A stretch of DNA of 12,249 nucleotides from Gammaproteobacteria bacterium (GTDB lineage: Bacteria; Pseudomonadota; Gammaproteobacteria; Steroidobacterales; GCA-2729495): the NCBI GenBank assembly GCA_023150055.1, contig JAKLLP010000030.1:1-12249 (forward strand), read 5' to 3'. The notes below the pieces were generated by a model. The model had not been told where the DNA came from. It did no database searches and saw only the letters and a program-made list of their open reading frames with translations. Below are positions 6,612 through 12,249 of the stretch, piece by piece. Within the stretch, counting starts at the first letter, position 1; each line of letters begins with the position of its first letter. The position numbers were made by a program, and so were the translations under genes.

Positions 6612-7142
6612 CTATTTCGGCGGCAATACCACGGCGTCGATGACGTGAATGACCCCGTTGCTGGCAGCGACGTCAGCAGACACCACCCTGGCACCGTTGA
6701 CGGTCACACCCCCGCCGCTCGCCACCACATCGAGCGTGGCGCCCTGGAGAGTTTTCGGTTTTGCCGAACCCTTGATATCGGCGGCCATGATCTTCCCGGA
6801 GACCACGTGATAGAGCAGGATGCCCTTCAGCTTCTCCTTGTTCTCGGGCTTCAGAAGATCATCGAGCGTGCCGGCCGGCAGTTTCGCGAAGGCCTCATCG
6901 GTGGGCGCAAACACCGTGAACGGTCCCGCGCCCTTCAGCGCGCCTACCAGATCGGCAGCCGTCAGCGCGGCGGCGAGGGTCTTGAAGGAACCCGCGGCTA
7001 CTGCCGTGTCGACGATATCCTTGGCCGCGCCGGAATGGCTGGCCGCCTGTGCCTGCGTCGCGGCGCCGAGGCCAAGTGTCAGTGCGGCGAGCATGGCCGC
7101 GATAAATCCGGCATGGCCGGAACGGATAGCGGTGCTGTTCAT
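6612..7142 (-). CDS. Secreted fasciclin (FAS1) domain protein
   Basis: This 176-residue protein comprises a signal peptide and one FAS1 domain. The signal peptide (about 1-33) ends in QAQAAS. The domain shows all three landmarks: the H1 segment [17 protein letters not shown] (73-89), the central YH in LLYHVVSGK (Tyr111, His112), and the H2 segment [14 protein letters not shown] (162-175). FAS1 domains mediate adhesion and protein or lipid binding outside the cytoplasm, and single-domain secreted forms are common in bacteria. The frame is open further upstream, but the ATG at 7142 is preferred: it has AGGAG at 7157-7153 and gives a clean signal peptide. The gene precedes the sigma and anti-sigma genes on the same strand. 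This echoes M. tuberculosis, where SigK controls the FAS1 proteins MPT70 and MPT83. It diverges from the serine hydrolase operon. Confidence 0.92.
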   Translation of the reverse strand: MNSTAIRSGHAGFIAAMLAALTLGLGAATQAQAASHSGAAKDIVDTAVAAGSFKTLAAALTAADLVGALKGAGPFTVFAPTDEAFAKLPAGTLDDLLKPENKEKLKGILLYHVVSGKIMAADIKGSAKPKTLQGATLDVVASGGGVTVNGARVVSADVAASNGVIHVIDAVVLPPK

Positions 7143-7279
7143 GAGATGGGCACTCCTTTTTTTGGTCAGAATGGCGAGAGTCACGCGGTACTTCGTTGGC
7201 GGGGTGGCAAACGGATTCAGACGCGCTTGCTGCCCGGCAATAGATTTCCCGGACGAACTGGATGACAGGAAGGAGACCG
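7143..7279. promoter_or_regulatory. Divergent regulatory region between FAS1 gene and serine hydrolase operon
   Basis: This 137-base spacer must carry the promoters for both directions. On the minus strand, GGAAA (7250-7246) and CGTCTGA (7224-7218) resemble ECF -35 and -10 elements, but the roughly 21-base gap is longer than the usual 16-17. The FAS1 ribosome site AGGAG is at 7157-7153. On the plus strand, AGGAAGGAG (7267-7275) precedes the ATG at 7280. No confident sigma70 promoter was found. Confidence 0.35.
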
Positions 7280-8497
7280 ATGCGCAGGTTCCTGGGTCGC
7301 GCCGCGTTACTGACGCTTCTCGCGGGTTTCGCGTATCTGAACGTCGATTACTGGCGCGATCCGCCGTTCTGGCGGCGCTGGTGGGACACCATGACCCACC
7401 TCGAGCCGGACTATCTCAACCTCGCGCCACTCGAAGAAGTTCCGGCAGGCACCTCCGCGCCGCTTCCCGTGGCGCGCCCCGGACAGGGCAGCATCGATGC
7501 TGCCGCGCTGCGTGCGGCCGAGGCTTACGCGGCACGCTTCGATTCTTTTGCCCTGATCGTCGTGCACCGCGGACAGGTGCAGAGCGAGTGGTACCGCCCG
7601 GACTGGAACGACTCACGCTGGACGCAATCCCAGTCGATGCACAAGACCGTCGCTGCGCTGATGCTGGGCGCGGCGATCGCGGATGGTCATGTTGGCGCGG
7701 TGGACGACCCGGTCGGGCAGTACATCACCGAGTGGCAGGATGACCCGCGGGGTGCGATCAGCATCCGCAACCTGCTCAACATGTCCTCGGGACTGGGCCA
7801 CTACGAGTTCAGCCTGAACCCGTTCAAGGCGAAGTCGGCCTTCCGGTTCCTCTTCAGCCAGGACCGCGACGCGATCGTGCTCGGCACTCCGCTCGAATGG
7901 GAGCCGGGCACACGGTTCGACTACAACGATGTCAACGCGCAGCTCGTCGGCATGATCGTCGAGCGCGCGAGCGGACGGCGTTACGCCGAGTACCTGTCCG
8001 CGAGGCTGTGGCAAGCGGTTGCGGGCGCTCCGGCGCAGGTGTGGCTCGATCGGCCGGACGGCGGCGCCATGACGGCCTGCTGCCTGCTGGCGCGGGCGAT
8101 GGACTGGGCGCGACTCGGCGCCATGCTGAAGGACCGCGGCAGGGTAGACGGCGTCGAGGTGTTTCCCGCCGCCTGGATCGAGCAGATGACCCGGCCGTTC
8201 GCGCACAACTCCGGTTACGGTCTGTTCACCTGGCTCGGCGCCGGGATTCACGAGGACGCACTCGGCTCGTCTGCGGAGATCCGGCAGTTGGAGCCCTTCG
8301 TCGCAGACGATGTCTTCATGCTGCTTGGTCACGGGGGCCAGCGCGTCTACATTTCCAGGTCGCTCGACCTGGTCGTCGTGCGAATGGGGCCTTTCTCCGG
8401 GTTCGAGCCGCTGAATCCGGACTGGGACAATGCGTGGATATTCAATACGGTCGCCCGCGGAATCAATATGCCAGCGCGCGAGGTGGAAGGCCGATGA
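7280..8497 (+). CDS. Beta-lactamase-fold serine hydrolase (class C / COG1680 type), membrane-anchored
   Basis: This 405-residue protein has an N-terminal hydrophobic anchor (about 6-20) and a Trp-rich juxtamembrane stretch, then a penicillin-binding-like hydrolase domain. The catalytic SXXK motif is SMHK (Ser119, Lys122). The second motif is YND (215-217) in [12 protein letters not shown], in place of the YXN of true class C enzymes. The third is HGG (351-353) in [13 protein letters not shown], in place of [13 protein letters not shown] (167-176) is the conserved loop after motif one. These variants are typical of esterase, amidase and 6-aminohexanoate-dimer-hydrolase relatives rather than antibiotic-degrading beta-lactamases. 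The ATG at 7280, just after AGGAAGGAG, is preferred to the in-frame ATG at 7262, which lies upstream of that site. The stop overlaps the next start (ATGA), so the two hydrolases are translated as a pair. Confidence 0.88.
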   Translation: MRRFLGRAALLTLLAGFAYLNVDYWRDPPFWRRWWDTMTHLEPDYLNLAPLEEVPAGTSAPLPVARPGQGSIDAAALRAAEAYAARFDSFALIVVHRGQVQSEWYRPDWNDSRWTQSQSMHKTVAALMLGAAIADGHVGAVDDPVGQYITEWQDDPRGAISIRNLLNMSSGLGHYEFSLNPFKAKSAFRFLFSQDRDAIVLGTPLEWEPGTRFDYNDVNAQLVGMIVERASGRRYAEYLSARLWQAVAGAPAQVWLDRPDGGAMTACCLLARAMDWARLGAMLKDRGRVDGVEVFPAAWIEQMTRPFAHNSGYGLFTWLGAGIHEDALGSSAEIRQLEPFVADDVFMLLGHGGQRVYISRSLDLVVVRMGPFSGFEPLNPDWDNAWIFNTVARGINMPAREVEGR

Positions 8498-10038
8498 GAC
8501 TGCGCTCTACCGGTTTCGCGGCGCTGCTGCTTCTTGCCTCCGAGGGGGCCTGGTCCGCAAGTTGCGATATCGATGTCAGCCGCATGGAACGCGGCGAGCG
8601 CAGGCCGGCGCTCTTGTGCGGCGGTGGCATCGCAGCGGACGCGCGCATCGAGGGGCTCGCCCAAGCGGGCATCGAGGTGGAGTACCAGCAGTATCTGCGG
8701 CGCTGCTCGGTCGAACGCACCGGGCCGGGGCTGTACCTGTGGCTGCGGGCCGGGGCCGGGGCCGTGACGGCCACGCTCAGGCTGAAGGCCCCCGACGGCA
8801 GCGATTACTGCCAGCCTCTGCCCATCGAGGTGCCGCCGCGGCGCCTGGTCGAGACAGTGTCGTTCAAGCCGGCGAAGCGCGAGGGGCCAGGCGTCTACCG
8901 CCTGGAGCTGCGCGACCCGGGCCTCGCCGACGCCTGCGCGGCGGGCCTGGCCTTTCCGCGCGAGGCCTGGATGCCGGCGTTGTCTCTCGTCGAGGGCGCG
9001 CCAGCGGAGTGTGACCGCCGTGGCATCAGCGCGCTGGTTCGCTTGCAGGGCGAGCAGCGATTCGCGTCCGCAGTGCTCGTCGGCGATGACGCCGTCGCGT
9101 GGGTGCAGCCGCCACCGCCCGCCTGGGCGGGGGACATGCCGGCAGAAGAGGCCCGGTTCATCGATGTCGATGGCATCCGCACCCGCTACTTCGACAGCGG
9201 GCGCGGGCACGACGCGATCATTCTGATTCACGGCGGTCAGCCCGATCCTATTTCATCGACGGCGGAGACCTGGCGCGCCAACTTCCGCGCCCTGTCACGC
9301 GAGTTCCGCGTCATCGCCTACGACGTTCTCGGCAGCGGCTACACGGACGGGCCGCAGGATGAAGCGGGCTACGGGGAGTTCTATCCGAGGGTGGTCGAGC
9401 ACCTCCACGGGCTCATCCGGGCACTAGATCTCCGCCGTGTCCACCTGGTTGGCAGTTCACAAGGGGGCTGGCCGGTGCTGCGGATGGCGCTCGACCACCC
9501 GGAGCTGGTCAGATGCGCCGTGAGCGTCGACAGCGTCATGGCTCCGTTCACGCGGGATTCGGGCGGACTCAGGGTGTTTGCTTACATGCTCGCTCATGTC
9601 CACCCCGCGTCGGGGCCGACGCCGCAGAGCCTGCTTCGCGATCAGCGGCTGATGACCGCATCCTGGAATAACGTCGGCTTCGGTGAGGCCGCCGAGCGGC
9701 TCGGGTTTGCGGCGCTGCCGAAACTCGCCGAAGCAAAAGCCGAGATGGCGCGGGCGGCCATGAGCCCGGGCCATCCCGCCTTCCGGCAAATGCGCGAGCA
9801 GGCGCTCGCCGAGGTTAAAGACGGGCGCATGCTGGTGCCGCATCTGGTGATCTGGGGTTCGGCGGATCCCGTCGCGAGCCTCGCCCAGGGGGTGGAGTTC
9901 TATCGGGTGGCCTCTGCAGGACCGGCGCCAACGCAGTTCACCGTGATCGGCGCAGCGGGGCACCTGCCGCAGGTGGAAGACCCAGCCGCATTCAATTCAG
10001 CGGTGTCCGGCTTCTGCGGGCGTTACCGCGAGCCGTGA
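8494..10038 (+). CDS. Secreted two-domain alpha/beta hydrolase with Cys-rich N-terminal domain
   Basis: This 514-residue protein starts at an ATG that overlaps the stop of the serine hydrolase by four bases. A signal peptide (1-22, ending WSAS) exports it. Residues 24-205 form a domain I do not recognise: likely beta-rich, with six cysteines (24, 42, 71, 106, 148, 173), suggesting disulphides. It ends in a proline-rich linker (WVQPPPPAW). The C-terminal part (about 220-514) is a complete alpha/beta hydrolase. It has an HGG oxyanion turn at 246-248, the nucleophile Ser322 in GSSQGG, a likely acid Asp458 in WGSADP, and His490 in GAAGHLPQVE. This core resembles the C-C-bond hydrolase/esterase branch. 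The reaction is not deducible. The frame stays open upstream inside the preceding gene, but that is a GC-driven shadow. Confidence 0.88.
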   Translation: MRLRSTGFAALLLLASEGAWSASCDIDVSRMERGERRPALLCGGGIAADARIEGLAQAGIEVEYQQYLRRCSVERTGPGLYLWLRAGAGAVTATLRLKAPDGSDYCQPLPIEVPPRRLVETVSFKPAKREGPGVYRLELRDPGLADACAAGLAFPREAWMPALSLVEGAPAECDRRGISALVRLQGEQRFASAVLVGDDAVAWVQPPPPAWAGDMPAEEARFIDVDGIRTRYFDSGRGHDAIILIHGGQPDPISSTAETWRANFRALSREFRVIAYDVLGSGYTDGPQDEAGYGEFYPRVVEHLHGLIRALDLRRVHLVGSSQGGWPVLRMALDHPELVRCAVSVDSVMAPFTRDSGGLRVFAYMLAHVHPASGPTPQSLLRDQRLMTASWNNVGFGEAAERLGFAALPKLAEAKAEMARAAMSPGHPAFRQMREQALAEVKDGRMLVPHLVIWGSADPVASLAQGVEFYRVASAGPAPTQFTVIGAAGHLPQVEDPAAFNSAVSGFCGRYREP

Positions 10039-10070
10039 AGGGGACGGTCCCCAAACGGGAACCGTCCCCT
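10039..10070. repeat. REP-like palindrome at convergent junction
   Basis: AGGGGACGGT (10039-10048) is perfectly complemented by ACCGTCCCCT (10061-10070) around a 12-base loop. The element begins at the base after the hydrolase stop codon and ends 8 bases before the stop of the convergent small gene. The GGGGACGGT(T/C)CCC core resembles palindromes scattered in many proteobacterial genomes and mobilised by REP-associated IS200-like transposases. Only one copy and no transposase are in this window. It may also act as a bidirectional terminator. Confidence 0.6.
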
Positions 10071-10078
10071 GAATAGGG

Positions 10079-10426
10079 TTATGGGTTGACCCAGGTGCCG
10101 CCCTGGAAGCCGCAGCCGATCTCCAGACCCGATGCGTCCCCTTCGTAGTAGAGGAGCTTGGTGGCGCCCTTGTCGCAGGTGCCTACCAGTGCCTCGGTCG
10201 GGCAGGCGCCGGCAGCATGCACCGCGTCGCGGTTCTCGTCGGTCTTGCCGAGTTCCTCGCATTGGGCAGCGTCGATCGGCATCTCGCAGACCTTGAACGG
10301 GCCGGCGAACATGTTCTGCTGCACGTACACGCAATGGCCGGCATCTTCGGCCAGCGCAGGACCGGCGAACGATCCGGCCGCGAGCAGTGCGACGGCCGCG
10401 ATTTTGGCCGCTAGCTTCATCATCAT
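10079..10426 (-). CDS. Small secreted six-cysteine protein, function unknown
   Basis: This 115-residue protein has a clear signal peptide (1-26, ending GPALA before EDAGH). The mature part is about 89 residues with six cysteines (32, 47, 56, 75, 84, 105), enough for three disulphides in the periplasm or outside the cell. There is no CXXC or CXXCH motif, so a haem or thioredoxin role is unlikely. I do not recognise a family. The frame is open to 10513, but the start is placed at the first of three consecutive ATGs (10426, 10423, 10420). AGGGAG at 10440-10435 sits 8 bases from the first, and the signal peptide begins there. It lies downstream of the LysR gene on the same strand, with about 280 bases between, so co-transcription is doubtful. 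The REP-like palindrome follows its stop. Confidence 0.78.
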   Translation of the reverse strand: MMMKLAAKIAAVALLAAGSFAGPALAEDAGHCVYVQQNMFAGPFKVCEMPIDAAQCEELGKTDENRDAVHAAGACPTEALVGTCDKGATKLLYYEGDASGLEIGCGFQGGTWVNP

Positions 10427-10434
10427 GGGTGACT

Positions 10435-10440
10435 CTCCCT
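10435..10440 (-). promoter_or_regulatory. Ribosome binding site fixing the start of the six-cysteine protein
   Basis: AGGGAG on the minus strand lies 8 bases before the ATG at 10426. It supports the short form with an N-terminal signal peptide over the 144-codon open frame that begins at 10513. Confidence 0.65.
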
Positions 10441-10704
10441 GTTGTTGGACTTCGTTTGCAGGTTCGGATTCAGGCGGTCTAGGCGGCAGGCAACGCATCC
10501 GGTCCTGTCGCAACGCGGAGATCTTGGCACGCCATAGGGCATTAATCTAGTTTGGCGGCAGGGCCCAGGCCACCAGATAGTCATCATGGAGACCCCCATT
10601 TGAGGGGGCATCGGTAGCGATGCTGGCAAACCGTCGCGTCGCGCACAGCATGCCGGGATTCCAGGCGAGTCAACGACGATGGGTTGGCCGCCTCTGGCGA
10701 GCGC
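10441..10704. other. Intergenic region between LysR and six-cysteine genes
   Basis: About 264 bases hold no supported gene on either strand. The only structure seen is a short stem, CCCCC (10593-10597) with GGGGG (10604-10608), 6-base loop, about 100 bases past the LysR stop and without a T-run. The promoter for the small secreted protein must lie here, but no convincing hexamer pair was found. Confidence 0.5.
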
Positions 10705-11628
10705 TCACCGGTCCGGTCCTGGTGGTATCGGCGTCGCCAGCGCCGCGCGGGTCTCCTCGAGCAGGAGCCGCGCGTTGGCCGAGAGTGGCTGGTCGCTGCG
10801 GTAGACCAGGGCGACGGTGCTGTGCCAGTTGACGCGCGGCACATGCAGCTCGGCGAGATCGCCGCCGGCGATGGCATCGCGAATCGAGCCGATCATCGGC
10901 AGCACGGCCACGGTGTTGCACTGGGCAATCATGTTGCAGACGAACTCGTCCGTGGCTTCGCCCATCGGCGCGGAGGGCGGTGTGAGTCCTGCATCGGCGA
11001 AGGCATCCTCCCAGTTGGCGAGGACGCTGCCCCAGGTGCTGGCATAGGCAATACGGTAGTCGAGAACCCGGGCCAGGTTGAGGTTGCGCCGCGCGGCGAG
11101 CGGGTGCCGCTTGCCGACGACGAGCGCATAGCGCAACCGGAACAGCGGCTCATGGGCGATCTTCCGGGGCGGCGGGGCCGCGCCGATTTCGGCCACCAGG
11201 AAATCAAGTTCATCGTCGACCAGTCGTTTGATCAGGAAACTGTAGGAGCCGAGCGCGGTCTGGACGCGAATGCCGGGGTAGCGATCGCAGAAGCGGCCGA
11301 TGAGCGTGCCCATGGTGGAGGGGATGCCGTAGGGAAGGAGGCCCACTGCGAGTCGACCCTCGCCCATGCCGCGAATCCGGTTGAGTCGGTCCAGCGCCTG
11401 CTGCACGCCTTCGTGGATCTGCCGCGCGCTCTCGTAAAGACAGTGTCCTGAAGCGGTCGGTTGCACCCGTCCTGGTTTGCGCTCCAGCAGGGTGACGCCG
11501 AGGTCGTCCTCGAGTTTCTTGATGGACAGGCTCAGCGCGGGTGGCGAAATATCGAGCGCGCGGGCAGCCTTGTTGAAGCTGCCCTGTTCAACGATGGCGC
11601 TGAAATAGCGCAGTTGCCGCAGGTCCAT
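10705..11628 (-). CDS. LysR-family transcriptional regulator
   Basis: This 307-residue protein has the standard length and layout of LysR-type regulators. The N-terminal winged helix-turn-helix (1-60) carries the signature RQLRYFSAIVEQGSFNKAAR, then LDISPPALSLSIKKLEDDLG and LLERKPGRVQPTASG. A linker helix (about 60-88) is followed by a two-lobed effector-binding domain (90-300) beginning GRLAVGLLPYGIP. It should bind DNA as a tetramer and respond to an unknown small molecule. The frame stays open to 12096, but the start is the ATG at 11628, where the conserved MDLRQLRYF begins. It diverges from the NYN gene across 147 bases. LysR proteins often control the divergent gene, but an RNase-like protein would be an unusual target. 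The UbiD-cytochrome group is a possible distant target, which is speculation. Confidence 0.93.
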   Translation of the reverse strand: MDLRQLRYFSAIVEQGSFNKAARALDISPPALSLSIKKLEDDLGVTLLERKPGRVQPTASGHCLYESARQIHEGVQQALDRLNRIRGMGEGRLAVGLLPYGIPSTMGTLIGRFCDRYPGIRVQTALGSYSFLIKRLVDDELDFLVAEIGAAPPPRKIAHEPLFRLRYALVVGKRHPLAARRNLNLARVLDYRIAYASTWGSVLANWEDAFADAGLTPPSAPMGEATDEFVCNMIAQCNTVAVLPMIGSIRDAIAGGDLAELHVPRVNWHSTVALVYRSDQPLSANARLLLEETRAALATPIPPGPDR

Positions 11629-11775
11629 GACTTCTCTAGGGTAACTGAATGAAACAGGCAGAGGTATAAAGATTCGCTTATCGCAAGACTCGCGACGGAA
11701 AAGGCTGCTGCTCTTGCCCTCGGTGCGTCGATCTCTCAGGATGGCGCCCCACTGTTGTTTCCAGGGGAAGGGCGC
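11629..11775. promoter_or_regulatory. Divergent promoter region, LysR regulator / NYN gene
   Basis: This 147-base spacer is visibly more AT-rich near 11640-11680 than the surroundings. TATAAA (11665-11670, plus strand) and its complement offer -10-like sequence in both directions, but no good -35 hexamer stands at the right distance. No clear T-N11-A LysR box with dyad symmetry was identified. Confidence 0.35.
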
Positions 11776-12249
11776 ATGGCCCAGCAGGAAGGCGGCAATC
11801 GCGCGGAGCTGACGCTCGCGGTATTCGTCGATTTCGAGAACCTGGCGCTCGGCGCGCAGGAACTCAAGGGCGGTCGCTTCGATATCGAGCTGGTGCTCAA
11901 GCGCCTGCTCGAAAAGGGCCGTACCGTTGCCAAGCGTGCCTATTGCGACTGGACGCGCTACCGGCAGTTCATGGATGAATTCCACAGGAACGGCTTCGAG
12001 ATGATCGACATTCCGCAGACCAAGATGGGTGGCAAGAACAGCGCCGATATTCGCATGGTCGTGGATGCTCTCGATCTCTGTTACTCGAAGTCGCACATCG
12101 ACGCATTCGCGTTGCTGACCGGCGACAGTGACTTCTCGCCGCTCGTCTCCAAGCTGAAGGAGAACGACAAGCGCGTCATCGGTTGTGGCGTGCGCAACTC
12201 CACTTCGAACCTGCTCGCCGGGAGCTGCGACGAATTCATCTTTTACGAC
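11776..12249 (+). CDS. NYN-domain (LabA/DUF88) PIN-like ribonuclease, 3' truncated by window
   Basis: The frame runs from an ATG at 11776 to the window end without a stop, giving 158 residues. It is a NYN domain of the PIN-like nuclease fold. The first strand is VFVDFENLA, with Asp19 and Asn22. KNSADIRMVVDAL (87-99) supplies Asp91 and Asp97. LLTGDSDFSPLV (113-124) supplies Asp117 and Asp119. This acidic cluster is the expected metal-binding active site. NYN proteins of this group are predicted endoribonucleases and often carry a C-terminal OST-HTH/LOTUS RNA-binding domain, which would lie beyond the window. The purine-rich AGGGGAAGGG (11763-11772) just before the ATG serves as ribosome site. 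The overlapping minus-strand open frame is an extension of the LysR frame and is not coding here. RNA targets are unknown. Confidence 0.88.
   Translation, partial: MAQQEGGNRAELTLAVFVDFENLALGAQELKGGRFDIELVLKRLLEKGRTVAKRAYCDWTRYRQFMDEFHRNGFEMIDIPQTKMGGKNSADIRMVVDALDLCYSKSHIDAFALLTGDSDFSPLVSKLKENDKRVIGCGVRNSTSNLLAGSCDEFIFYD

Noticed and set aside
7897..8493. Upstream extension of the secreted alpha/beta hydrolase frame
   Set aside because: It lies within the serine hydrolase gene in another frame. The ATG at 8494 gives a perfect signal peptide and an ATGA overlap.
7280..8497. Antibiotic-resistance class C beta-lactamase
   Set aside because: The second and third motifs (YND, HGG) differ from the YXN and KTG of true AmpC enzymes, and there is an N-terminal membrane anchor. 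An esterase- or amidase-type hydrolase is more likely.
10593..10608. CCCCC/GGGGG stem as LysR terminator
   Set aside because: Five pairs only, about 100 bases from the stop and no T-run; too weak to call.
11629..12096. N-terminal extension of the LysR frame
   Set aside because: LysR proteins start at the MDLRQLRYF motif (11628). The extension is antisense to the NYN domain.
1..12249. CRISPR array, tRNA or rRNA, or anti-phage defence island
   Set aside because: No regularly spaced repeats, tRNA cloverleaf or rRNA-like sequence was seen. Apart from the NYN gene, no nuclease, helicase or methylase suggesting a defence cluster is present.

Overview
The window is uniformly GC-rich with tightly packed genes. 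Its gene families (a SigK-type ECF sigma factor with an RskA-like partner, a LysR regulator, a UbiD decarboxylase, a class I cytochrome c) fit a free-living aerobic proteobacterium, most likely gammaproteobacterial. That placement is inferred from style and gene content only; no marker gene is present. There is no tRNA, rRNA, CRISPR array or complete mobile element.

Layout. (1) 1-1650: the 3' half of an MFS transporter converges on a membrane-anchored alpha/beta hydrolase (minus strand). A long inverted repeat lies at their junction. (2) 1734-5547, plus strand: a secreted monohaem cytochrome c and a UbiD-type prFMN decarboxylase form a close pair. They are followed by an unrecognised helical protein and an exported chelatase-fold protein with a Met/His-rich N-terminus. 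(3) 5602-7142, minus strand: a secreted fasciclin (FAS1) protein, an ECF sigma factor and a very short soluble RskA-like anti-sigma. A terminator hairpin separates the FAS1 gene from the sigma gene. (4) 7280-10038, plus strand: an overlapping two-gene operon of a beta-lactamase-fold serine hydrolase and a secreted alpha/beta hydrolase with an extra Cys-rich N-terminal domain. (5) 10079-11628, minus strand: a small secreted six-cysteine protein and a LysR regulator. (6) 11776-12249: a NYN-domain (LabA/DUF88) ribonuclease-like gene, cut by the window end.

How it may work together. Many products are exported: FAS1, cytochrome c, the chelatase-like protein, the Cys-rich protein and three different serine hydrolases. 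This suggests an envelope or periplasmic function block. The FAS1-sigma-anti-sigma trio is the most coherent regulatory unit and resembles the mycobacterial SigK/RskA/MPT70-MPT83 circuit, but with a reduced anti-sigma. The exported chelatase-like protein with MDHSKMDH-type repeats is the least familiar protein and the best candidate for undescribed biochemistry. All three convergent gene junctions carry hairpins.
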